DNA of 64,000 nucleotides, taken from contig JAODUP010000353.1 of the NCBI GenBank assembly GCA_025642065.1, forward strand, positions 392,501-456,500, written 5' to 3'. The notes beneath the pieces were generated by a model. That model did no database searches. It saw only the letters and a program-made list of their open reading frames with translations, and was not told the DNA's origin. Numbering within the stretch: position 1 is the stretch's first letter; every line of letters starts with the position of its first letter. Origin of the DNA: Paralvinella palmiformis (lineage: Eukaryota > Annelida > Polychaeta > Terebellida > Alvinellidae). Position numbers and translations under genes: made by a program. This document shows positions 13,151 to 24,389 of the stretch, in pieces.

Positions 13151-13957
13151 CCAAGATCAGCCACACGCCGACATTCGACCTATACACGGCAATATATCAG
13201 ACTTGAAGGGAATTCCGGAAATCAATCATGTCTTCACCAGAAATATTGTGAGTAGATCAATAGCTAATATTACAATTATAGCAGCTTTAATTGTTCCTTG
13301 TCTCGCGTCATTCTAGTGTATATTTGGCTTTCTGACCTTTGGCCTGTTACAAGTTCAACTGACTAGATCTAATTGTAATTATTAGATGTATTTGTCGGTC
13401 CTTTGTGTTAAAGGGTTTTCTAAACTCGCCATATATTGATATATCCTATAAGCGCGTTATCATCCCGAACGATCGTAGTAAAACACGGAAAAAACATTTA
13501 GCCTATATAAACTTTAAAGTAGATCTACTTGTACTTTACTTGCAATATTTACTCAGTGATTTGTGCGTGTATTTTAAATTAACAACACCCAGAGTTTAGA
13601 ACACTACCTGTTGATAATCGGCAACAAGTAAGGGCCGATGTAAGAAACACGTGTTTATTTGTGTTATGGCCAGTTGTAGTTTTGTTGTTTATACTAAGAT
13701 GATTTAATCCCAAATCAAAGGAGAGGATTTCGGTATGTTTATACCATAATTATTATTAACCGTGATAGTATCACTTAGAAACATTATAATAAAGTAAATC
13801 CATGGTCTGCAGCATAAACTATTTTTATATGAATCTAATTTAATAATTTTTAGATATAAACAATAGGTAGACTATTATATAATTGATTTCGTAATCCAGT
13901 TTCTTTTTTATAATATAATACTTATTGGCAATAACTTTAATTAATGCCACAATAGTA

Positions 13958-14264
13958 GGGGAGATTCGACCACCTTACACTTCAATCGTTTTATTTTAGT
14001 ATACCGCGATACGACAATCGGTAAGAAGTACTTGTCTGTCGGGCCCTTAATGTTTAATGTTCCTAATAAGGCAATGATCACGTGATTTGTGACCCAATTC
14101 AATGTCGTAAACGTTATTTACGTAAGCAAAGTGGCGGGAGGGGTGTAATAATCGACCAATTTTGTTTGCTATGTGGACACCGTTTTCAATTAAAATTTGC
14201 TGTTTCTTATTATTCTTAATCTTTCAGTATTCACTTTTAGTTTCTTTTCATGATTCACATATCA

Positions 14265-14298
<34 letters not shown>

Positions 14299-15283
14299 CT
14301 TTATAAATTCATGGATTTACAAAAGACGTAAAATTTGATTATATATCTATAACATCATTTATAATATTTAGCATGGTACATCGATGATTATGATAATTGA
14401 TGTTTTACGGCCACTTTTGTGCACATGGTAGGCTAAATGGGCCGAGCGACCACCCTTCAGATATGTCTACGCCAAGATTCGAATACGGGTGGTAGTGATC
14501 TGTGGTCGAACGCTCTACCAACTAGACCACGGAGGCGCCCCTTCATCATTTCATAAAACTGCTAATTCTTCATTTCAGCTCGTCCATAATTTGATTAATT
14601 TATTTGCTATAAATGAAGACCCATATTTACAGCATAACATAATATTACTATTTCATTTGTACAAAGAAAAAAAACTAAATATGCATAGCTAACTAACAGC
14701 AAGTCAGAGAAAAATCGACCACAATACTGGGCTTTGGGTCTGATGTAAATTAGGCTATCAAATGTCACATGATTCAGAAGGCTGTACCTGGAGAAAATGA
14801 TCGTACTAACAGTTTATGTAAATTAGAAATACGTCACATGATCTTTATCCGATGACCCATTTAGGATAGTGACACAGAAATTATAGTCTGTAAAGAGAGA
14901 ATCGACAAAATGGAGGGGCGGATCGACCACTTTTGTTTTCCTTGTTATTTCTAAATTTATTGACCTAAGCTTACATAAAAAGTGCACTTTATTTCTACAT
15001 ACATTAATTGGTCGAAAAGATACCACAGAAAGTTAATGAAGATCAAGCACCGTGAAAATCTAACACAAACCGAAAGGCGCGAATGTTGCTTACATACTTC
15101 AAATGTTGACACCTAGTGGCAAAAGTTCGCTAATTGTTTTTTGATAGTGTATTGTTGCAAAGTAAGCATAAAACAATTAATCAGTGATATATTATGTCAC
15201 AACCTAAAACTATTAAGTGTAATAAATAAAGAATAGGGTTTTAATGTTGTGGTCGAACCTCCCCACCTCTCCCCTATAGATGG
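13958..15283. mobile_element. Possible inverted-repeat-bounded element
   Basis: The left end reads TAGGGGAGATTCGACCACC. The right end, on the other strand, reads TAGGGGAGAGGTGGGGAGGT then TCGACCAC, the same ends with a ten-base insertion. ATCGACCA recurs inside near 14150, 14714 and 14925. The SINE at 14382-14540 lies inside. No transposase and no clear target duplication. Confidence 0.3.
14382..14540 (-). mobile_element. tRNA-derived SINE, family A
   Basis: The minus strand reads GGGCGCCTCCGTGGTCTAGT (box A), then GTATTCGAATC (box B), and ends GTGGCCGTAAAACATCAATT. The box spacing is like a tRNA gene and the (ATC)n-type tail is shared by the other copies. A deletion in the body shortens it. 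Confidence 0.82.
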
Positions 15284-15289
15284 GCGTGG

Positions 15290-16600
15290 ACGTATATATT
15301 TCATACAATCTTCATTTATAATAATAACAGATGGCGATCAAGTCTCCGTACACGCCGTCGATGTTCCTGTGCCGTATGGTAGAGCTACATGTATAATGTC
15401 TGGATCACTCCCGTCAGCTGAGCTCATAGTCCAACACTACGGTTAATTATGTCAACAACAATTGAGAAATATTTAGTATACTGATTAAAACGCGTGTTTG
15501 TGATTAACTACACAAACCTCACGCATTATTACTGCTATTATGCCACATTTAACGTCAGTTTAGCTTCTAATAGCATTATACAAATATTACACAAACAACT
15601 TTTGAGAGCTGTTCCAGATAAATGTTTTCCGGGTTGCGAGGTATCCCGATGAGATCAATCTTTCGCAATGCCGTCATACCGTACTACGTTTGTATTCATT
15701 CAAATGCTCACTCTTATTTTTAAATCCAGGCCAAGCAGCTGCGTAACAACTTAGTATGCTAGGATCTGCATATTACACAGATGAATAGTCGACAACGTGT
15801 TATGCTTTTAGGTGTCTAGTCTATTTTATTAATGCTAGTTCGCCCTCAGATTATATTATTCAATTGTGCAATACATTTTACATAAAAATCGAACACTCCT
15901 TGTTACAAAATAATTGTCACTATATAGTTTTCTTTAGTAACAAATGAAGATATTTAGGCCAACTAAGCCTATACTGTCATATTCGTAATATGATTTTTGT
16001 CCAAAAATATTTGGCTGGTACAGGTTTACATTGTCATGACTGGTTAATACAAACAACTTGTATTAAATGACAAGATTTCAGCAGCATTATGTCTCCAAAA
16101 TGACAGCGCCAACAAACCATTATCTAGCACTTTGAACCAGATTATTTAATCCGTGGTTAAGTGTTCGTACTTTCACATAATTTAGTGAGCATATTTGTCC
16201 TAGTCCTGATATTTTGTAAGGAATATGAACCGTTCCTTTAATAAACAAAAACTGCTCACCTATATAACATAAAACAAATTATCATTGGCTAAATAAATTG
16301 TGAACTAGAAAAATCAACTGCATTGTTTTCAGGTAAATTTAATTGGCACTGAACACAATACAGCCTATAACTGTTACAGAGAAACACTTTCTGGGCTATT
16401 TATTTATTCAGTATAACAAGGTTATAAGGAATGTTTAAAGCTTATTATACATGGATAATTGACAACAAAAGAGTACCTATTTATTTATTGATGTAGTTAA
16501 AGGTAACATATTGCTAATACAGCCCATTCTACATGTCAAATATGCCAATAAATATTGAATACAAATAATAAAAACTTACAGAAAATTATTAATCTTTAAA
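15290..16600. other. No gene recognised
   Basis: AT-rich sequence downstream of the metallothionein gene. I see no repeat family, splice-consistent exon or RNA gene in it. Confidence 0.6.
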
Positions 16601-16603
16601 ATA

Positions 16604-16609
16604 TTTATT
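16604..16609 (-). terminator. Metallothionein polyadenylation signal candidate
   Basis: TTTATT on the plus strand is AATAAA on the gene strand and is the first perfect signal after the stop, giving a 3' UTR of about 220 nt. More AATAAA copies follow at about 16.40 and 16.48 kb. Confidence 0.5.
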
Positions 16610-16822
16610 CAACAATTTTGGAAACTGAACACATAATGAAGGCTATATATATATACATACAAACACACACACTATTACACACACAAAGCACAGGTTTATA
16701 AGTGAACAAATACTGTCTTTTGAACAAGATTTTGTTAAATAAAACTGAAGTGCTTGGAAACAGCCATTTTTCATACATCCCCATATCCGATCACAAAATC
16801 ATGAAGGGGTTCATTTGGCGTC

Positions 16823-16878
16823 TTAGCAGGCACACTTTCCTTGTTCACATTTGCAAGGTGAACACTTGCAGTTGGCAT
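16823..16878 (-). CDS. Metallothionein exon 3 and stop
   Basis: Acceptor TTTCCAG, then NANCKCSPCKCEQGKCAC and TAA. Six cysteines in three C-x-C pairs form the carboxy-terminal metal cluster. It lies 227 bp from exon 2 and shares its phase. Confidence 0.9.
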
Positions 16879-19800
16879 CTGGAAATAAACATGGAGCCAT
16901 TTTATAATGGGATAGCACAGGAACGGAAATAGATATGCTAACCAAATCACTAATATTAATAAATAATTAAATCCACAGTATCCTTGAAAAAATATAATTA
17001 ACGTTGCGTTCATATAACCCACCATAACACATAGAAAAGGACCCACAAAGAAATAAACAACAGGTGATAATTCATTAATAAGAAAGAAAATACGAGGGTC
17101 CTTACTTCCGCATCCCTTTGCCACAACTTTTGCGACACACTTGCATCCAGGTCCACACTTGCAGCTCGACCTGTCATTGACGCAGTTGCAGTCTAAAAAT
17201 GAATGGAGTAAATATGAGCATAAAATCCGATTTGTATTTCGTCATCAGGCAATACCTGGCTGAACTGTGAAACAATATGTAGTCAAGCAGTTATCTAACA
17301 TCTTATTAAATGAGAAGGAAAGATGAGCTGATTATCTACTGGAAGACAACACACGCAATAAGGTATACACACGCGAATGGGCAGCGATTATCTACCGCTA
17401 ATTATGGGATATTAAAGGGATGAAGGAAAGCATAAACCGCTTGATGCTCACATCTAACAAACACCGGAGCTTTCATCAGGTTATTTAAGGTTGACAACTG
17501 CTATGCTGTAACTATCTAAGCTGGAGCATCTGTCACAGCAGGGAAAAACTACTTTTGGCCATCTGCTAAATAGTAGTCCTTCAAAACATAGTACTATAGG
17601 GTGGAAATTTCCACCGAGATGTCAATTCAGGTCAGGTCAACAGTTCTTTTAAATAGTAACATTCTACTGAGCCAGTATTATAATAACCAACTCACATGTC
17701 TACAACAGAGTGCCAATCTAGGCTATGTTACACTGAACCACTGAGACCCTCCTCATCATCAGTCTTTGGGTTTTGTGATCATTTAACAACTAGGTTGTTC
17801 AAAGCTGTGTAGAATAAGCTGACCATATGGCATGGACTATAGTTGACTAGCGGAAAATGGAATAAGCTGACCATATGGCATGGACTATAGTTGACTAGCG
17901 GAAAATGGAATAAGCTGACCATATGGCATGGACTATAGTTGACTAGCAGAAGATGGAATAAGCTGACCATATGGCATGGACTATAGTTGACTAGCGGAAG
18001 ATGGAATAAGCTGACCATATGGAATGGACTATAGTTGACTAGCGGAAGATGGAATAAGCCGACCATATGGAATGGACTATAGTTGACTAGCGGAAGATGG
18101 AATAAGCTGACCATATGGAATGGACTATAGTTGACTAGCGGAAGATGGAATAAGCTGACCATATGGCATGGACTATAGTTGACTAGCGGAAAATGGAATA
18201 AGCTGACCATATGGAATGGACTATAGTTGACTAGCGGAAGATGGAAGTTTTTACAGTACTACATACAAACCAGTAGGTTATAAAAAAACGACTATCGATG
18301 ATACCCAGAGACCAGCAAGTATGTGACATGTGACATCACTGAAATTAAAAACCAGTTGCTCCCTGAATTTGGTGCAGTGTTTCTATATGGCCACGTAGCC
18401 CATTAAAGTGACATCTGGTATAGCTCAATCATTATTCATAAATGACAATAAAACAAGAACATTTATAATTCATCAGAGTGTTTACTGTACATTTTTTTCA
18501 AATAATTACCAATAATATTCCGAGGCCTCTCTAAACTTTAAATTAATATAATTCATTGTCATGATATAGCCTAAAATCTATCTAATCTGTCAGAGAGAGA
18601 GAGCATAGCCAGAGACTGAGAGAGAGAGCGTAGCAATTTATATATAAAACACTCGGATAGATGTTTATATATTTTTGCTAATATATCTGTTTGTCTTTGG
18701 CTTCTTCTGGTCCCAAGCCTTAGGTCTTCTACATACTACATCTACAAAGCAACCGGATTTGGCGGGCCGTTGCAAAAAGACTAAATTTCGAACAGCGGAA
18801 CAATAATGGACACAGTGACAGTTATTTAATATTTTACTAAGCAACCACCCTACGTTTCTGATTTCCAAGCCGGTCACAGTGAGTCTGGGTCAGTGCGACA
18901 CATTAGGATCTATATCCAGTAGATGTATGATGATGATGGATGTTTTACGGCCACTTTTGTGCACATGGTTAGGTTTTTGACTTTGGTATGATGTTAGGCT
19001 AAATCAATAAATTGGCCATTTTTAATCTTAGAGCCTAGACAATCACGAGTCGAGATAATACTAGATCTAGATCATCTAGCCTCTAGCCCCCTAGGGTGTG
19101 GAGTAATAAGCATTACGTCATACTAGACCCTCTAGTCTAGCTCTACTGATTGTACTCAATACTGTTAATAACTTATAAATCTATTAATGATATGGCGCCA
19201 GAATACCTGTGTGAACTGGTCTGGTGTCCATTAGAAAGTCATCCCGAAAACTCAGGTCATCCAATCAGATACTATTGCAGGTGCCAGTGTCTCGGCTCAA
19301 GTCATATGGTGATTGTGCGTTTAGTGTTGCAGCCCCCACTTTATGGAATAAGTTGCCGGCAAATATTAGAAATTCGTCGTCTCTTGAAAATTTTAAGTCT
19401 CTTCTAAAAACACACCTATTTAAGGTCGCTTTCACAGATAAATCATTATTATCTTTTAAATCATTACAGGGTTTTTATAGACATTATTTGGGGTATTATT
19501 ATATTACATATTATTTGTACAGCGCCTTTAAATGACTCCTGCTAGTAAGGGCGCTTTATTAAATATACATTATTATTATTACTGTTAATTGTTATAATAC
19601 TGTCTCTAGATAGACCAACCAAACACCTGTTCGCGATGGTACTGGAATACCGTAACCATGACAACAGTTATAAATAGATCTACTCATCCACTAGTCATTG
19701 GCGGCCATAATCATTTATTTTAAAATAGAGCCTACTGTAAACAAATATAAATGATCGGCGCACATTATAATGATTACTGATCTTCTTCATGAAACAAGCA

Positions 19801-19952
19801 CCTGGCGAATAACGAAAACCTGGCACACCGCCAATATTTACTAGCTCAAATAACGCATGACCAAATCGATAAAACAATAAATCCGAGATAGCAAAATCCT
19901 ACTCGAGTCTAATATTCTTACCTTCTCCGCACTTGCATGGATCGTCAGCCAT
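16823..19952 (-). CDS. Metallothionein, whole gene (three coding exons, 57 residues)
   Basis: Read on the minus strand: exon 1 19922-19952, exon 2 17106-17192, exon 3 16823-16878. Both introns are GT-AG in phase 1, giving 174 nt including TAA. The product has 57 residues with 15 cysteines (6, 8, 12, 14, 21, 23, 27, 29, 38, 43, 45, 48, 50, 55, 57), mostly as C-K-C or C-N-C, many lysines and no aromatic residues. Metallothioneins are cytosolic metal-thiolate proteins that bind Cd, Zn and Cu for detoxification and homeostasis. Three exons with the last one starting just before an N-C-K-C block fits molluscan genes. Many gastropod forms have 18 cysteines in two domains; this one is shorter. Three metal-response cores lie upstream. 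Confidence 0.9.
17106..17192 (-). CDS. Metallothionein exon 2
   Basis: Acceptor TTTTTAG, donor A|GTAAGG. Encodes DCNCVNDRSSCKCGPGCKC followed by VAKVVAKGCG. The first part has the regular C-x-C spacing of the family. The VAKVVAKG part is odd: the next frame reads KSCGKG, a usual metallothionein block (see findings). Confidence 0.9.
17812..18245. repeat. 48-bp minisatellite in metallothionein intron 1, about 9 copies
   Basis: The unit begins GGAATAAGCTGACCATATGG and includes GACTATAGTTGACTAGCGGA. Copies differ at a few positions (GGCATGG/GGAATGG, GAAAATG/GAAGATG). On the minus strand it stays open as a 16-residue repeat (MVSLFHLPLVNYSP...), because the unit length is a multiple of three; I see no sign that it is a gene. 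Confidence 0.95.
18924..19002 (-). mobile_element. SINE family A, 3' fragment in metallothionein intron 1
   Basis: Plus strand GATGGATGTTTTACGGCCAC and TTTTGTGCACATGG match the 3' end of family A. The tRNA-like head is missing. Confidence 0.6.
19158..19580 (+). mobile_element. LINE 3' fragment in metallothionein intron 1
   Basis: Translates to ITYKSINDMAPEYLC and, after a frameshift, SYGDCAFSVAAPTLWNKLP, RNSSSLENFKSLLKTHLF. This is the end of the reverse-transcriptase ORF of CR1/L2-like LINEs, followed by a 3' UTR and an (ATT)n tail. Compared with the copy at 31.3-31.9 kb, an extra TCTGG near 19220 causes the frameshift. It is in antisense orientation to the metallothionein gene. Confidence 0.85.
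19922..19952 (-). CDS. Metallothionein exon 1
   Basis: Encodes MADDPCKCGE plus one base of Asp11. The donor on the minus strand is G|GTAAGA. The ATG is the first one downstream of the TATA box and gives the expected short acidic start before the first C-x-C. Confidence 0.88.
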
Positions 19953-20068
19953 TATTGTTTTCGTCGACAGAGCGCAATAGATCTAGATGTGAAGCAAATA
20001 ATTAATCTTCTTCCCCAACGACTACTTCAGCTCCAAATTATTTGTTACGCGCCAAATGCTAGCAGCTG

Positions 20069-20080
20069 GTTTATATAAGC
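20069..20080 (-). promoter_or_regulatory. Metallothionein TATA box
   Basis: Read on the minus strand: CTTATATAAA, about 120 bp upstream of the ATG. It sits between the start codon and the metal-response elements, as expected for an inducible metallothionein promoter. Confidence 0.65.
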
Positions 20081-20084
20081 CGGT

Positions 20085-20091
20085 TGCACAC
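20085..20091 (+). promoter_or_regulatory. Metal-response element core 1
   Basis: TGCACAC fits the core TGCRCNC bound by MTF-1 in zinc- and cadmium-induced genes. It lies about 5 bp upstream of the TATA box of the minus-strand gene. Confidence 0.6.
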
Positions 20092-20123
20092 GACACCTAA
20101 AATGCTATTCGGGGCTAGTAACC

Positions 20124-20130
20124 GTGTGCA
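20124..20130 (-). promoter_or_regulatory. Metal-response element core 2
   Basis: GTGTGCA on the plus strand is TGCACAC on the gene strand, a full match to TGCRCNC. Second of three in 97 bp. Confidence 0.6.
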
Positions 20131-20174
20131 AACAGCGCGTCACGGAAAGTTTCCGATTTAGACTCCCATTTAAT

Positions 20175-20181
20175 GTGCGCA
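20175..20181 (-). promoter_or_regulatory. Metal-response element core 3
   Basis: GTGCGCA on the plus strand is TGCGCAC on the gene strand, matching TGCRCNC with G at the variable position. It is the most distal of the cluster. Confidence 0.6.
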
Positions 20182-20319
20182 GTTTTTTTGTTTTTGTCAT
20201 TTAGTCCGAAAAGTACACGTCTCCGCAGCCATTACAGCGGATGGCCTTGGGTCAGCAAGTGTTCTTTATTTACAATGTGGTGGTAAGACCTACGCCTCTA
20301 GACTTGTGTGGGGCTTAGC

Positions 20320-20640
20320 CTTGATTTTTTTGGTGGGGAAATTTTAAAAGGGCCTTTAAAATTTTTGAAGTTTAAAATTTTGTTGTTTCTTGGGCGTGGA
20401 AAGGGTCCAATTCCAAACCCCCTTTTAATTAGGGAGGGGGGGGGGGGGAAATGTATCAACAAAAACCCCCCAGTTTGGGGGAAAAAAAATTTTTAAAAAT
20501 TCCCTTTTTCCCCGGGGAAAAAAATTTAATTTATTGAAGAAATACAATAATTAAAAAAACCAATTTGGGGTTTTAATTAAAAAACCCCCTTTTAAAATTT
20601 TTTTTTTCCAAAAAAATTTTTTTTTGTTTATAAGATCACA
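20320..20640. other. Homopolymer-rich stretch, probable low-quality sequence
   Basis: About 320 bases made almost only of runs of A, T, G and C of 3-12 bases (for example a G13 run near 20438-20450, and AAAAATTTTT- and CCCCC-type blocks). Flanking DNA is normal. It looks like poor base calls carried into a consensus, and any ORF in it should be ignored. Confidence 0.6.
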
Positions 20641-21739
20641 TCATTAAACATGAAGTGATCATTATTATCGGGGGGGGAGAGGTCTGTAATGCTGTAACTG
20701 TTGGTATGGGAACAAATGTTTTCAATTACGTTTAACATCAGCTTTAACAAAGCTAGTCTCGTCAATGTGCTATACTAGTATACTACAGTCAATACAGTAG
20801 ACAGACTAATTGTCACTGATCATATGGATCAATGCGGTCAAAATTCCAATACATTAACAACAAAATAGAAAACGCGGTGTGGTAAATCAATTTTTGACGC
20901 AAGGTGGCTATGCCGCGCCGATTAATGCAAAAATGAAACAATTCGTTGCTTTGTAGTTAATTCAGTCCCAAGAAAGGGCGTAAATTTGAAATATTTTTTT
21001 TTACAAATTTCACGAGGAAAATAGGGTGTCATTCACAGATCACGAAAAAAATATATATGAAATAAGGCACCAGGGAGATATATTTTTTGCGGTTCACGAA
21101 AATTCACATCTCCCAGAATGTTTTAAATTTCAGATGACGAAAATATCCGCTGTATCCGTTCATCATATTGTGGTTTAATGTCGTCAACTTAATGAAAGGT
21201 GATCAAACTTTTCATTCAGCATTAATTAAAGTGGCTGCGCGGGTGCATGCACGAATGCACACATACACACGCTCGCGCGCGCACACACACCATTGTATGT
21301 AACAACATATGTCGTTACAAAATAGCTATTGTTGTGTACGTAGGCCCCTATATCATTAGTGATCTGCGACTATTCTAAAACCTGTTATCACTATATTGAC
21401 TGGTATAATACCTGTCACTTAATTTGGCTCTAAATTTAAGCGTGTTAACTTTCGTGTTGTAAAAGCGTGTTCCTTTATCAAATGGTCTGCTCCTGATAAA
21501 TGGCTGTTGAATATTCGCGATGATTCCAACTGGGCATGTTGGGTAATTATGTGTGAAATATTTATATTGTTTACGCGTTTAAAAAAAAACAGAAATCAGC
21601 CAAAGTAAATCTGAAATAAATACACAGCCATTTAATCCGAACCCCGAGCGACTTCGAGTTTCCCGGGACAGTGCTTGATCGATTATTTTACATGTACCCA
21701 CTCCACAACCTCCAGAAACTTAATATCTCATCGAAAATA

Positions 21740-22310
21740 AATGGTTAATAGACCATCTCCGCCACGCACGCACGCACGCGCAGTCCGTGATCCAGAGATC
21801 TACTGTGATTTGCGGGTCAATGAAGCCGTGTACATAGTGACGTAGTAGCATGGAACAAGTTTGTAAATTTACTCTATGGAGATTCGCAGTACTAAATCCA
21901 TCTACGATCAAGTTCTTGTAGCAGTTTCATCTTTATTACATATAAAGTAGAATTTCTTTTCTAATAGAGAGGATTATTAGTATGGGGGAAAGTCAACTTT
22001 CATCAATTCGAGACGGATGAAGCTGGGAAGTACAGACTGCCGGACTGTAAGTTAGATTTTATGGCAATAAACTAGAAATATCTGCTGAAGAACGATATGA
22101 ATTCAGACATTAGGAAAATATAATTATCTTAAATATTTGAGTTTCAATATAATTAAGTCTCTTGTTCTAACAAAACAACAAAACTGTCTTTTTTTAGATG
22201 CTTTATTCAGACCTTCCAAAATATAGTTAATGGCCATTTTCCCAACGGCTGTCCAAGTTACAACTTTTCACTCGTACTATATATGGTACTAAATATTATG
22301 TACTAAAATT
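21740..22310. repeat. Dispersed repeat, 5' part (shared with 57.4 kb)
   Basis: CACGCGCAGTCC..ACTGTGATTTGCGGGTCA and TTCTTGTAGCAGTTTCATCT..GGGGGAAAGTCAACTT are recognisably related to 57380-57545. The homology continues into the duplicated unit (22379-22610). Likely a non-autonomous mobile element of unknown class. Confidence 0.55.
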
Positions 22311-24389
22311 AAGGGATGGCTATTTTTAAACTACAGTTATGTATGCAATCAAATATAAAGTTGACAGCTTATTTTTTGAAAATAAATCATCAATTTGGGA
22401 ACCGTAATAGACATGTTATCAATATTTGAAACAGATTGTGGTCTCATGATTCGTAAAAGGAATGTTTTTATCAGATGGCTCAACACGATAACTATATCCT
22501 ACCAATAATTTAGCGCACAGATGCCAAACGTTGTAGCGAACTCAGTGAAACGAGAGCCGCAAACGGAGTTTCGCTAGATGGCGCAGTCGTCGCGAAAATC
22601 GTCTGTTCGGCATCTGGTGCGATCGTAGTTGTGTCTGTAATCATTCCATCATTTCAATCGCCGCGAAAAAAACAGGGACAGTAAGGGAGTAAATGCCTGG
22701 CTTTAAATATATAAATATTTAAATTAAACATTTTTAAATTATGACCGTCGGTTAAATATCTCACGAGTCGAAGGATTTGAGCATTAACGGGACAACCCAC
22801 CTTCATTTCAAATTTTCAGAACTCATACGGCTACACTCACAAATATCACAACTGGTGTCAAAATGTGTAAACGATCACCCACAGGTTAAATAATCCAGTT
22901 CAAACTCCTCATTAATCAACTTTTAATGGCCCGTAGGCGCCGCTATATTTGAAGCTAGACCAGAGACCGGAAGCTCCCGGATGCTGACGTCACTTGAACG
23001 CAACAGTTTCGACCGGAAGTCTGCAGAGCCCGTACAAAAGCATGTAAACGAGCGTGAGCAAAGAATTAGTCCAGAACTAAACGCAATTATCTCGGTAAAA
23101 TTACGTCATGAACGCCGTACAAGCACATATAATTTTGAGGCTGAAGGAACCTTAAAAGAGGAAGATGATCAAACATGGCTGAGATATTAAGATAAGATAA
23201 AATGTAATTTATTTAAATTCGGTAGGAGTACAATAGGAATCATTAGCTAAAAGCTATTGACCGAATTGCATGATGAAGGAAGACGATTACAGATGAGTAT
23301 GACGTCAATAATAACAGATGATTATATGAAATGTGTGGTTTTTTTTGTGTGTTTTAAAACGACATAGTTGACAAGGAAATTACATACATCTCAATGAGCA
23401 ATGCGTGCAGTTAAAAAAAAGAACACGTTGGTCCATTCCATAACATAATAAACCTTGTAGCGAACCCAAGAGTAACCATAATCGGCGTCCGTCTAGAGAG
23501 CGCTCAAGTGACGTCAGGGCATTTGAGTTTCTCCTTCCCGCCTTCGAATCTGGCATCCGGTGCAGCCTTAAAAAGGCGGCCCTCCAGTAATTTGGATTAT
23601 TTCCCTATATCTACGATATCAGGTATATCCCGTGATTATTATTGTGGATTTTTTTAGTACCGTTCAAAACATGACACATTTAAGAAATATTTTCCGGGCG
23701 TGAACTGTCCCTTTAAATAAGTAACTAAAACACGGAATGTTTACGTACTGCGTCGAAACATATGTTTCAGGCTGGATTCTAGTTAGCGAGTGGGTGCAGC
23801 GAGAGTGCCGCACGGTCTCGGGTTAGAAGCCTGAGAATCACAAATTGCCCTTTACATCTATATTAAATATTTTAAAAAAATCTTCATTAAAATGAATTAA
23901 CATTCAGCTAAAAGTAAAAAAATTTCAGCCGAAATACTAGTCTCAGTCTTCCTATAATATTAATTAATTCGCTGAAAGATTTCCAGTATTTACCGTTAGC
24001 GAAAAGATGCCATCCCCTAATAATAGCAGCGGGCGCTATAATTGTTTCTAACCCGAGACCACAGTTGGTAACCGATGCAACGCATTTCGCCTGGATCCTT
24101 CTATTAATCGCGATTTTCTCAAAAAATTGTCCACTCAATATTTTAGCCCTTCTGGCTAATAACACGTATTCAACTAGTCCTCACGTATTTATATTTGCTC
24201 GGGGCTAAGGGGCTAGCACTTATTTCGAACCCTATATATATATATATATATATATATGCAGGTTCAAATGCAACACATGATCACGATATAGAAAATCTCT
24301 GTAGAAAACCATTTTAATCATCGTACAGCTAACGGAGAAATAAAATCTATCACAAGTCAAGTGATTTGAATGTTAGTTTAGTTTTATTT
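22311..24389. repeat. 2,079-bp tandem duplication, unit 1
   Basis: The whole segment recurs directly at 24390-26479 with only a handful of differences (for example in the GAAAAAAACAGGGAC region near 22665 and in a (TA)n run). It starts AAGGGATGGCTATTTTTAAA and ends AGTTTAGTTTTATT. Both copies carry the same 69-codon plus-strand and 85-codon minus-strand open frames, which look like chance ORFs. Confidence 0.95.

Noticed and set aside
16771..17124. 117-codon minus-strand frame with hydrophobic segments over the metallothionein locus
   Set aside because: It reads from exon 2 through intron 2 and over exon 3 in the wrong frame; the spliced metallothionein explains the region.
20308..20496. 62-codon frame starting MGLSLDFFGGEI
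   Set aside because: It lies in the homopolymer block that is probably poor sequence.
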